64,000 nt of DNA from Pratylenchus scribneri (lineage: Eukaryota > Nematoda > Chromadorea > Rhabditida > Pratylenchidae), in assembly GCA_030063045.1 (NCBI GenBank), contig JAQSEB010000082.1:992001-1056000 (forward strand), read 5' to 3'. Shown here piece by piece: positions 46,601-59,200 of this stretch. A program made the translations under genes and the position numbers. Within the stretch, counting starts at the first letter, position 1. The number at the start of each line of letters is the position of its first letter. The notes beneath the pieces are model-generated. The model saw only the letters and a list, made by a program, of their open reading frames with translations, made no database searches and was not told where the DNA came from.

Positions 46601-49600
46601 TAATTAAAATTATAAAAAATAATTTTTACTCTTTCTCAGTTGAATCAATTTGTTGGCTGAGTTGATTTTTCTCTTTGACCAATTGCCTTTGCTCTTCTTC
46701 CAATCGCTTCAGTGAATTAGAATCGAAATTCAATTTGCCCAATTCATTCTAAGAAATTAGCCAATTTTACATTATTTAATATTAAATTGAAAAAAAAACC
46801 TCAATTCGTTTAATTTCCTCTTCTAATTTATTCTTTTCCCCTTCATCTCCAATGGATTTTCGGGCCATTTGACGCAATTCAGTATTCTTTCGGTCAACTG
46901 TTTTCGTCAGTTCTTTCAGCCTCATTTGTGCTCTATTCACATTTGTTTGACGTTCAGCCAATTTGGAACGAGTTGCTAAATAAATTATTTTAATAACTCA
47001 TTTTTGGATAATTGATGACCAGTTGCAACATTTTTAAATTGGTCAAATCAATCTCTAATGGGTTTAATGAATGAATTAAACAATAGGAAATCGTGAAAAA
47101 TGTATTTTTATGGACGGAAAAAACTATTAGACTCGGAGTGGATTCGAACCCGAGACCTAAATTTTGCAAAAGTGAATGGTCACACCACTGAACCAAATAT
47201 TTGAAGTTTTTTTTTATGAAATCCTGTATAAAACTAATCTGGCAAAATCTAGCCCTAATCCACCCTCTAAGATTTATGTGTAAATTCTAAAATTCATGGT
47301 GGAAATGGCCTTTTTTTTATTAAACAGAATACAAATTTTGCTGGTGATCATCTCTATAAGAAAGCCCATATTAATTTACCAATGAGTTGTGCTTCCAATG
47401 TCACCGGATTCCCATCATCATCGGTGGTCAATCCTCGAGCCAATGCCTCCAGTTTTTGCCTTGCGCGAATGACAACCTCTTCGGCGTTCTTCCCAATTTG
47501 CTCTTCATTCCCACAATCCGATTCAGTTTGAGTCAATTGCTTTCGCTTCTTTTCCAGCTCCGAATTGTCATTCTTGATTGATTTAATTTTCCGATCGATT
47601 GCTGTTTGTAATTCGGCCAAATTTGCCTTTAAAAAATTTTAAATATTAAAAAACGATTAATGTTTTGGTCACCTCTTTTCCATCTTTTTCCGATTCGATT
47701 TTTGCCAATTCTTTTTGCACTTCTTTCAATTCTTTTTCCAAATTCTTAGTCTCCGGTCCCATTTCATTTTGTTTGGCCTTTTCCATCTTTTGTAAATTCG
47801 CTTGTTCTGCTTTCAAATTTTCTTCCATTTCCTCCGATTCTCTGTTCATCCCTTGAATTTCTTCTTGGATTGAATCAACTTTTTTGGCGAATTCGCGAAC
47901 TTGCAGCTAAATTTTCATTTTAATTTAAAATAATATAAAATCATCAAACTTTGCTATTGTAATAATCGTATGCGTGTAATTTCCGTTCATATAATTCCAA
48001 TTCTCGCTCAATCCTTTGATAATCCAAATAATTTTGCCGATCTTTTTTCAATTTATCAACAGAAGGTAAAATTTCCTCTCCAAGCAGCTTAAAATAGGAT
48101 TATAAATATCTTTCATATTTATGAGAATTACCCTCGAAATCTCATCCAGTTTGGCCTCCTTCTTTTCAATTGTTTTAATTGCACTCAATTTCTTGCATTC
48201 ATACATGCGGACTCCGGCTGCTTCTTCCACCATTGAAAGTATCTATAAAATTATTTAATTTAAATATTTTAACAAATAAATACCTCTAACGGTTTCATAT
48301 TCAACACTTTGGTTATTCGTCCTTGCATAATAAGAAAGTGCGGATTGTTCACATTGATGCCAACCATTTTGAATAGATCAGTCACCCGCTGGTTTGTTGC
48401 GGTTACCCCATTAATTTGGTAAGTGTTGCGACCGTTGAGAATTACCTTCAATTTAAAATTGTAATAATTAATTAGTAGTATTTAATTTAACAAAAAATGA
48501 AATTATACATACTTGACGTTTCACAATGATCTCTCGGTATTTGTTGTACCCGGATGGTTGTTGTTCAGGTGGCACATTGTTGTCGAAAGTGATCGTTACG
48601 GTTGCCCGATTTATGCCTGCCTGCCCTTGTTTATAGACGAGATCCGTGAATGAATGTGCGCGAACATTTGATAAATTTGTGATGCCAAGTAGAAAGCAAA
48701 TTGCATCCAATATATTCGATTTGCCGGAACCATTTAGGCCCTGTACATACTTGGTGACAGCTATCACCTCACCACGCTATTTTCTTTCTCTATTTCTTGC
48801 CTCACAAGTGGTGAGTGGTTGGTGTATATACTGTTTCCCCCTTTTTTGTGAGTTGTGAGGCTCACATGGTGAGTCGTTGCGAATGCCTCTCCAATTTTTT
48901 AAACCGGTTTTTCTCATCAAATTCGTGGCCAAATCTCGTTCAAATTAATTCCATATAAAGTAAATCGACTACGGAGAATCCAAAAATGAAATCAATTTTG
49001 AAATTTGAAAACATGGATATATGATAAGCGGATTTGGATATAAAATGAGTTATAAAAATGGACAAGATGAATATAGGAAATTGCTTTTCACATATTTTGT
49101 AGCCCTTTTTCTCCTCTTTCCAACAAGCTATGCAACATCGAATTTGGTCAACTACATGGCGAGTTAGCGGCTCTGGAAATTTGCATATTCCTGACATTCT
49201 GGAGGCCATAACTTTTTTATTTGACGACCGATTTACAAAATTTTTTTATATTATTATTCTACTCGACGAGCCCTATCCAATGATGTATAGAACATGGCGT
49301 TAGAGGTTCACAGGAAACCGGTTTAAATTTTGGTTCAAAACCTTGGCAGGAACAAGAAGCAGTTTGACGAAAATTTCTCCTTTTATTTTTAAAATATTCC
49401 CCATTTTTTTCTGATCATTTTTCACTATCACATCATTGGGATTGGCCGGTGTTTTCCATCAAAACATGGGTGGTGAGGCGTTCATTTTAATTATTTTCAA
49501 TTGCATTTTTCTCGAAACCGGATGGATAAAAAATTCTGAAAAAAATTTCTAAAAATATTTTAAAATATGCTTAACAATATTGGAAAAACAATGGGGCCAT

Positions 49601-49955
49601 TTGGTACCATGGTTGTCTTGATACATGAGTGGTGACAAGTGCAGAACGGCTCACACATTTTTTCTTCCCCTCACCAAAAAAGTATGTACGCATTTTTTGG
49701 TGACAGAGTCACAATTTTGACTCGCTCACACTCTGCCGGAAAGGGGTGTGGCCTCACCAAGTATATACGCGAACGCCTCACCAAAGTGTGATTGGGCCAC
49801 CACTCACTTTGTGAGGCTCACATGTGACTCTGTCACAAAAAGTATGTACATGGCCTTAGGCCAGTAATTGCATTGAATTGATGGTCAAGAACGTCAACAA
49901 CCTCCCTTTGTGAATATGATTTGAATCCTTCGATTTCAATCTTTTTAATTCTCAT
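43653..49955 (-). CDS. mix-1: SMC2, condensin core ATPase (first exon interrupted by a transposon)
   Basis: Structural-maintenance-of-chromosomes subunit 2, the ATPase of condensin. The first exon ([20 protein letters not shown]...HQFNAITG) and the next ([18 protein letters not shown]) together make the SMC2 head with Walker A. Later: [20 protein letters not shown], the coiled coils, the hinge around 45870-46640 ([35 protein letters not shown]), then the signature [20 protein letters not shown] and Walker [13 protein letters not shown]. It ends TRTENNH. A 1119-bp transposon (48737-49855) splits the Walker A coding sequence. Two introns (about 44360-44650 and 47000-47350) carry SINE copies and one (about 45660-45880) a dispersed repeat. 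An ATTTTTAG acceptor lies just before the ATG, fitting a downstream operon gene. Confidence 0.92.
44483..44552 (-). mobile_element. tRNA-derived SINE, copy 3 (SMC2 intron)
   Basis: Minus strand: TTTTGGTACATATGTTAAAC in place of the A-box, CAGTTTTGCAAAATTTTAGG, B-box GGTTCGAACCC, ACTCAGAGTCC. The plus-strand side continues with a tail (TGTATAAAAGTGTG, TTCGTCTAGAAATATATGG) similar to copy 1. The A-box looks decayed. Confidence 0.78.
45705..45800. repeat. Dispersed TGGCGAAAA/ATAACGGTTTA repeat, copy 2 (SMC2 intron)
   Basis: Contains TTGAAAATGGCGAAAGTT, CTATTGAAAATGG, TATTATAACGGTTTAATGG and AGACCCCCAAA, in the order seen at 25315, 58640 and 62450. Confidence 0.6.
47126..47205 (-). mobile_element. 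tRNA-derived SINE, copy 4 (SMC2 intron)
   Basis: Minus strand: A-box-like TTGGTTCAGTGGTGTGACC, CACTTTTGCAAAATTTAGG, B-box GGTTCGAATCC, ACTCCGAGTC and then a T6 tract. It has the same sense as the gene. Confidence 0.82.
48737..49855 (-). mobile_element. 1.1-kb GGCC-terminus transposon inside SMC2 Walker A codons
   Basis: Ends are GGCC(A/C)TGTACATACTT inverted, flanked by 3-bp direct repeats TTA at 48734-48736 and 49856-49858. Removing the element and one TTA restores a coding sequence for [11 protein letters not shown]. The 3-bp TTA/TAA duplication and GG-starting termini fit PIF/Harbinger-type non-autonomous elements. It is the same family, in inverted orientation, as 52058-54300. The internal 89-codon frame (49209 to 48940, minus) occurs in all copies but shows mostly amino-acid-changing differences, so is probably not a gene. 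Confidence 0.88.
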
Positions 49956-50245
49956 TTTCTTGAGGATTTACTCTAAAAATCTTAATTAAAATTAATTTGG
50001 CTTGTTTAAAATATATTGAAAAGTATATTGAATAAATAAACATTGAATAAAAAATAAAATAATTTCCAAATTTATCCATTGAGAATATTGTTGTATGTTT
50101 GGTTTTATCAAATAACGAGCAAAAAAGTAGAATATATAAAATCGATTGTTCTTAAAAATAGGTAGCAAAAACAATGGATTATCACGAGAACACAATGCAG
50201 CGCAAAAGTGTGCATTTCTTCCGACTTCCGGTCAATTTTCATTCA

Positions 50246-51645
50246 TTACTGCTGCGCACATTGGACATGTTGTGCTCCTCCCGGTCCGGGCATATCATCG
50301 TCACTGCCGCTGTCATTGTAAGCTTCTTGTCGTCCGGCACCACCCGAATGGCGATCATAGCGATGAGGGTCGAATTCGGACAGGTTGACTTCGTCCACTT
50401 CCACATGTGCTGACAATTTGGGTGGTGCTGGTGGTCGAGGTGGCACGAGTGACTCCAATTTCTGCAAAATAATCAATAATTTCTGAATTAGTAAGAAAAA
50501 TTCCAAACCTTATACAAATCTTCCTTTTTCAAGAAATGATTCGAAGGAAATTTGACTTCAAAGACAATATATAGATTTCCAAATTCTCCTGGTGTATTGT
50601 GTTTCGGCATTCCCTTCCCAATGGCACCACGAATCGATTCTTAATATTTCTTTTATTTGATAATTAAATTAATATTTGTTAACCTGGATGGATGACCTCA
50701 CCGGGCGAAGTGGTCATCACAATATGCTCACCATCAAGATGCTTAATTGTCATGGTAAACCCGCATAATGCCTGTTTGAGTGTGACAATTCTGAATAAAT
50801 TCCAATTAAATTAGTTTAACTAATTTATTACAAACTTTTTCATGAAGAGATCATCACCCTTTCTTTCGAATAATTCATTCGGTTTTGTTTTGATGATCAG
50901 CACAACATCGCCTGGCTCGATTCCCGGCTCTTGATCACCTTCACCGTAGAAAACAATTTTTTGATTCTCGCGCATCCCTGGTACAATTTTCACTTCGATG
51001 ATCTTCTTCTCTTGTACCGTCTTTCGTCCTTCGCAACTTTTGCAACGACCAGCTTCATCGATTGACTCTCCTGTAAATTATTTGTTATTTTAATCTTTGA
51101 ATTATATAAAATAAACCTTCGCCATGACATTGGTCGCAATGGGTTGCCATTTGTTGAATCATTCCTGGTCCAACTTGCCGAGTAATGAACATCCGCCCAC
51201 TGCCACGACAACGATCACAACGCTTTACAGCATCAGCTTTTCCTCCAAGTCTTTTAAAGAAAAATTTAAATAAATTAATATAAAATGATTATTATAAACC
51301 CATTGCAAGATTTGCACAATGCCTTTTTGGTGAGTTGCAATTTTGAAGTCTTCCCTTTGTATAAATCTTCCAATGCAACATGCAATGGTTGAACGGTTGC
51401 TTCTCCTAAATAATTTGAAGTCATAAATGCGAGCAATATAAAATTTTTACCTTTGCGAGCTCTGCGTCTTCCGCCACCACCGAACATTTGACTCAGTAGA
51501 CCACCGCCTCCCATTCCCATGAAACCTGGCATGCCGCCCCCGCCACCATTGAGCATATCAAATAGATCACCTTCGTCACCATGTCCTAGAAAAATATTTG
51601 TAAAATTCCAATGATACGAATGATCTTACCAGGAAAGCCGTCCAT
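50246..51645 (-). CDS. DnaJ subfamily A (Hsp40) protein, J domain not found
   Basis: Type A Hsp40 co-chaperone. Visible are the Gly/Phe-Met-rich region (MDGFPGHGDEGDLFDMLN, GGMPGFMGMGGGGLL), the domain with four CxxCxG-like zinc motifs (CKSCNG, CDRCRGSG, CDQCHGEG, CKSCEG), the client-binding beta domains (VPGMRENQKIVFYGEGDQEP, DDLFMKKIVTLKQALCGF) and a DPHRYDR...CAQQ end, a possible CaaX farnesylation box like those of DNAJA1/A2. The first visible exon (ATG at 51645) follows an ATTAG acceptor. In other DNAJA proteins this region is preceded by the J domain with HPD; I find no such exon between here and CDK7, where a transposon sits instead. Either the 5' exons are lost, displaced or not assembled, or the product is J-less. 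SMC2 follows 290 bp downstream. Confidence 0.88.
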
Positions 51646-52057
51646 TGCTAATTATTACTCTTTGTGATAATGAACAGATTTATTATAATTGATTATCTAA
51701 ATTTTAAAATCTTCAGGTTTGAAATAAAACAAACTCATGAAATTGATGAAAGAAGGGGAAAATTAAATTTAGGAATTTTATTAGTTTTTTTATTCACGCC
51801 AAAGAACGGGGATTTTGGTTTTGGTAACCATTTTCTGCTCTTTAGTTTTATAGTTCATTTTCTTCTAGAATTCTCCGCGCTCATTTATCTATGTCCAAAA
51901 AATTGGCAAAAATAAATGCGTGCTATTTTTACTTTATTTCTTATTCATTCACCTCGATCTTTTATTTACAAATTTTTCTCATTATACTTCAAATTTTAAA
52001 AAATTTTAAGCAGGAATTTTTAAAAAACCAATATAATTCCGAAACTTAAATTAGGTA
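51646..52057. other. Short gap upstream of DnaJ-A
   Basis: AT-rich sequence; no J-domain exon is recognisable on either strand. An open frame at 51664-51915 (plus) looks like chance. Confidence 0.5.
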
Positions 52058-54300
52058 GGCCATGTACATACTTTTTGTGACAGAGTCACATGTGAGGCCA
52101 TGTACATACTTTTTGTGACAGAGTCACATGTGAGCCTCACAAAGTGAGTGGTGACCCAATCACACTTTGGTGAGGCGTTCGCGTACATACTTGGTGAGGC
52201 CACACCCCTTTCCGGCCGAGTGTGAGCGAGTCACAATTGTGACTCTGTCACCAAAAAATGCGTGTATACTTTTTTGGTGAGGGGAAGAAAAAATGTGTGA
52301 GCCGTTCTGCACTTGTCACCACTCATGTATCAAGACAACCATGGTACCAAATAGCCCCATTGTTATTCCAATATTGTTAAGCATATTTTTAAATATTTTT
52401 AGAAATTTTTTTCAGAATTTTTCATCCATCCACTTTCGAGAAAAATGCAATTGAAAATAATTAAAATGAACGCCTCACCACTCATGTTTTGACCTAAAAC
52501 GCCGTCCAATCCCAATGATGTGATAGTGAAAAATGATCAGTAAAAAATGGGGAATATTTTAAAAATAAAAGGAGAAATTTTCGTCAAACTGCTTCTTGTC
52601 CCTGCCAAGGTTTTGAACCAAAATTTAAACCGGTTTCCTGTGAACCTCTAACGCCACGTTCTATACATCATTGGATAGGGCTCGTCGAGTGGAATAAGAA
52701 TATAAAAAAATTTTGTAAATCGGTCGTCAAATAAAAAAGTTATGGCCTCCAGAATGTCAGGAATATGCAAATTTCCAGAGCCGATAACTCGCCATGTAGT
52801 GGACCAAATTCGATGTTGCATAGCTTGTTGGAAAGAGGAGAAAAGGGACTACAAAATATGTGAAAAGCAATTTCCTATATTCATCTTTTCCATTTTTATA
52901 ATGCATTTTATATCCAAATCCGCTTATCATATATCCATGTTTTCAAATTTCAAAATTGATTTCATTTTTGGATTCTCCGTAGTCGATTTACTTTATATGG
53001 AATTAATTTGAACGAGATTTGGCCAAGAATTTGATGAGAAAAACCGGTTTAAAATAATTGGTGATGCATTCGCAACGACTCACCATGTGAGCCTCACAAC
53101 TCACAAGAGGGCGGAAAATAGTATGTACACCAACCACTCACCACATGTGAGGCAAGAAATAGAGAAAGAAAATAGCGTGGTGAGGTGATACCTGTCACCA
53201 AGTCTGTACAGGGCCTGAGCCTCACAAAGTGAGTGGTGACCCAATCACACTTTGGTGAGGCGTTCGCGTACATACTTGGTGAGGCCACACCCCTTTCCGG
53301 CCGAGTGTGAGCGAGTCACAATTGTGACTCTGTCACCAAAAAATGCGTGTATACTTTTTTGGTGAGGGGAAGAAAAAATGTGTGAGCCGTTCTGCACTTG
53401 TCACCACTCATGTATCAAGACAACCATGGTACCAAATAGCCCCATTGTTATTCCAATATTGTTAAGCATATTTTTAAATATTTTTAGAAATTTTTTTCAG
53501 AATTTTTCATCCATCCACTTTCGAGAAAAATGCAATTGAAAATAATTAAAATGAACGCCTCACCACTCATGTTTTGACCTAAAACGCCGTCCAATCCCAA
53601 TGATGTGATAGTGAAAAATGATCAGTAAAAAATGGGGAATATTTTAAAAATAAAAGGAGAAATTTTCGTCAAACTGCTTCTTGTCCCTGCCAAGGTTTTG
53701 AACCAAAATTTAAACCGGTTTCCTGTGAACCTCTAACGCCACGTTCTATACATCATTGGATAGGGCTCGTCGAGTGGAATAAGAATATAAAAAAATTTTG
53801 TAAATCGGTCGTCAAATAAAAAAGTTATGGCCTCCAGAATGTCAGGAATATGCAAATTTCCAGAGCCGATAACTCGCCATGTAGTGGACCAAATTCGATG
53901 TTGCATAGCTTGTTGGAAAGAGGAGAAAAGGGACTACAAAATATGTGAAAAGCAATTTCCTATATTCATCTTTTCCATTTTTATAATGCATTTTATATCC
54001 AAATCCGCTTATCATATATCCATGTTTTCAAATTTCAAAATTGATTTCATTTTTGGATTCTCCGTAGTCGATTTACTTTATATGGAATTAATTTGAACGA
54101 GATTTGGCCAAGAATTTGATGAGAAAAACCGGTTTAAAATAATTGGTGATGCATTCGCAACGACTCACCATGTGAGCCTCACAACTCACAAGAGGGCGGA
54201 AAATAGTATGTACACCAACCACTCACCACATGTGAGGCAAGAAATAGAGAAAGAAAATAGCGTGGTGAGGTGATACCTGTCACCAAGTCTGTACAGGGCC
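52058..54300 (+). mobile_element. Tandemly duplicated GGCC-terminus transposon
   Basis: Begins GGCCATGTACATACTTTTTG and ends GTCTGTACAGGGCC, flanked by GTA on both sides (52055-52057 and 54301-54303). Inside, a block of about 1085 bp is repeated with no difference seen (for example the frame at 52742-53011 recurs at 53827-54096), and the first 38 bp is also doubled. The same family interrupts SMC2. It contains many short GTGAGGC/GCCTCAC and GTACATACTTGGTGA motifs in inverted arrangement. No transposase is encoded. Confidence 0.88.
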
Positions 54301-54621
54301 GTAGGCATAGGCTGGGCTGGCATAACAAACGTAAAATTTTTTATTTTACGCTTTGCTTTTTGATAAAATTTTACGCTTTTCTGAGAGAAAGAGAACAAGC
54401 GGAAATAGAATAGTAAAAGAGAGAAAAAAGAGAGAAAGTAAACAAGAGAGTATGATAAAAAAAAATGACAAAATATCCAAATTTTACGCTCGAGCTCGAG
54501 TGTAGGGTCGAGGTCGAGGCTCAACGCACAATTGAGTAAAAAAATTTTACATTTTTTTTACCCTACCCCTACCCTTAACTTAGGTCAAAATCTTGTATTA
54601 TTTTACTTTTCATTTTCATCA
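54301..54621 (+). promoter_or_regulatory. Upstream region of CDK7
   Basis: No gene. It has a TTTTACGC motif repeated (54345, 54371, 54481), a CTCGAGCTCGAGTG palindrome at about 54490 and a pyrimidine-rich stretch before the CDK7 start. Probable promoter for the CDK7-DDX27 pair. Confidence 0.4.
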
Positions 54622-56038
<1,417 letters not shown>

Positions 56039-56210
56039 TTATTTATTTGTTTATGTTTTATTTTGTTATCAACACAATTTTGTCCATTTTTTTAAAAGAT
56101 AAAATTAATATTTATAAATTATTTAAAAAATATTCCGAACAAAAATGGGATAATTTAATTTTTTATTCAATAATTTATGTCAATTTAATTATTTTATTTA
56201 TTTATTTTTT

Positions 56211-59200
56211 ATGATGCTTTATCCGCCTTCAATAATTCAAAATGATGATGAAGAAGACAACTCGATTACTGAAGATATTGAGGAAGATGAACAGCGAAAG
56301 ACGAAGGTCCATTCAATTAAAATTCTTTTATAAAATTTATTTCAGAAATTTATGAAAAAGGGAACAAATAAAAACGGCAAAAATCACGAAGAACTAGGCG
56401 AATTCCGGGCTGACTTTAATTTTAATTTCGATGATGATGGAATTAAAGAGAAGAAAATTTTGAAGAAAACCAACAAACGAATAGAAAAAGAAAACATTAC
56501 CGACGAAGAGGCAGGCCAAGTGAAAGAATTCACAAAAGTAAGACATTATTTTTCGATTAAATTCATCCAAATAAAAAATTACAGCCATTTTATGAGCCAA
56601 ATCAACGAAAACCGGCAAAGCCCTCTTCACAACCAAAATTGGAAACATTTGATGGTTTGAATTTGAGCCGACCAATTTTAAAGGTAATAAATATTTTAAA
56701 AATTATTCAATATCAAATTTTGGATAGGCTGTTTTTGAAGCCGGATTTCAGCAGGCAACACCAATTCAGGCAGCATGCATTCCGGTGGCACTTTCGGGAC
56801 GTGACATTTGCGCATGTTCAGCAACGGGGACGGGCAAAACTGCGGCATTTATGCTTCCAATTTTGGAGAGGCTTTTATTTAAGTAAGTAAACTAATTAAT
56901 TAAAGCTGATTTTGACTAATATTGAAATTAGGGATAGCCCAATAGCTGGATTAAAATATATTTCATTCTTATTTCTTAAGAAAATTATTTTTTTTAAAAT
57001 CATTATAAAAAAATCGAACCAGATTAGATAGGCCGATATATAAAATCTAATTAAAATAAAATTATTTTATCTATTCCAAATTATTCTTTTCCTCATAATT
57101 TTAGGCCCAGAACACAGAACAGATCAACGACCAAAGTTCTGGTGTTGGTGCCTACACGTGAGCTGGCCATTCAAGTTTTTCAAGTCAGCCGTCGACTTGC
57201 AAAATACACAAATATCGAAATGTGTTTGGCAGCCGGTTGGTTTTAATTTTATTATTTCATTAATACAAAATAATAAAACATTAAATTTGTGTGCGGATTA
57301 TGTGGTAATTAGACTGGGTAACAAGGTTCGCATTCTGGCATTTGTCTCTTTGGCATACACCGTTATATAGGCCAGGGTGCCCAACATCACTAGGGCACTT
57401 GTGTAGAATGCATAGGTATAGTGCCAAGAATCGACCAAATGCGAAGTGTAGAGGGGGACGAGAAAATGCGCAGTCCATTGGACCATTGAAGCGAGCCCGG
57501 TTGCTTTGCCCAAATCACTGATTTGAACCGCGCTTAAAAATATTTGATATAGGTTAAAGAAAGCTGGTTAATACATATTTATAAAGATTTTACAAAACAA
57601 TTTGGTTGAAAATGCTTGGTTCAGAGGTATGACCACTCACTCGCTTTTATAAATTTAGGTCTCGGGTTCGAACCCGCTCAGAGGCAAATAATTTTTTTTC
57701 TGGCTTGCTCCACATTTTTATGCGCTTCTATACATTTTAAAGTATATTTCTAAATGAGATACAGTATTTAAGTGTTACCCCTAACCCAAACCCCTAGGCA
57801 TTTTTCCTTCATATTCCTATTTCTATTCCCAGTTCCCACCATGTTATTTGAGTGGAAGATTCGGCATAGGCAACCGCATATGCCCCAGTTTGAATTGCGG
57901 TGATCAGCAAATATTCATACAGGGAACCGATCATGGTAACGGCAGCATAGGCTGCGATTAGGGCGATGCTGGCAAGTTGGAGCAACGTTTTTGGGCTCAC
58001 ATGGCGTTGTAGAATTGGCAAAATGACGAATTGTGTGATAATAAGTGATGCACTGAAAATGTTCAATATTTTAAAATAATAGTTTTTGGTATTTATAGCA
58101 TTTTTTAATGTTTCCTCGAAAAATATCAAAATAGGTAAAAAAAATTGATCAAAAAATTGTCAAAATCTGGACCAAAATGTTTTTTTAAGTAATTCAATTA
58201 TTTTCCCTACCCATTGATCATATCTACTCACCCCATGGTAATCATCACTTCAGCATTATCGCTGGTCTCGTGCATATAAGCACGAAGGACAAAATTCCGC
58301 GCAATCAATTCATAACAAACATAGGAGACAATTAACAGGGCACGCAATATAAGACCCTCGCGAAGTGCTTGATTTTGCTTTAACATTGGCCAATAATCCT
58401 GTACATAATTAAGGAAATTATCATAAATTATCCCTTTTCACTAAATACCTGTGGCCGCAATTTGGCTGTGGCCAATCTGGGTATGGAATGAGTGCTGGGA
58501 AGGAAGAATAGGACAAATGGTATTAGCAATCCGGCCATCACAATGCCATTTGTGATTTGCGAGAAGCGAAGTGTTGTGTAGGCAGCAATTTTGCTACCAA
58601 CTTAAAAATGTTGGCGAATACAGAAGGTATAATATTTAATTTGGCGAAAAAGGTATTGAAAATGGCAAAAAGATTATAGCGAATGGTTAGTCCTAGGTTC
58701 CCAAACCCAACCCAACGATAGATCTCATCAAATTGCATCGAAATTTCCCATAAAGAAATGAATTGTTCCAATTTTCGGGAAAGGTCTATATTCCAATTTG
58801 AACGCACCGATTGGGGCAAAAAACATTGAAATTGCCTGGGGAATCGTCAAAATCATCAAAGCCCCAGTTCGTTCCCTTTCCGTTGTGACGGTGGCCAAAT
58901 ACATTTCCGCTGTGCTATCCAATTGATAGCCAATTCGAAGAATCTTTAGAGGATAAAATATTTAATAAAAATAAATAAATTGGATAGACTTGGAGGAGGA
59001 AAAATGTCAACCATGTGCGACATAGGCCAAGTCCAATAAAATAGAGTGAAGTGAAAATAATGGAGAAAAGGAACATTATTTTTGGGCCAATTGTGTCGGT
59101 CATCTAAATTCCAAAAAAGGTAAAAAAAAGTGACTATTCGCGCGCACCTGTCCAATTGCCAATGAGCCTACCGCATTGCAAAAGCTTCCAAAGGCTGAAA

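Noticed and set aside
52742..53011. 89-codon frame ([11 protein letters not shown]...) present in three transposon copies
   Set aside because: Between the SMC2 copy and the 52-kb copies, most base differences change the amino acid and only about one is silent, so there is no sign of selection on a protein.
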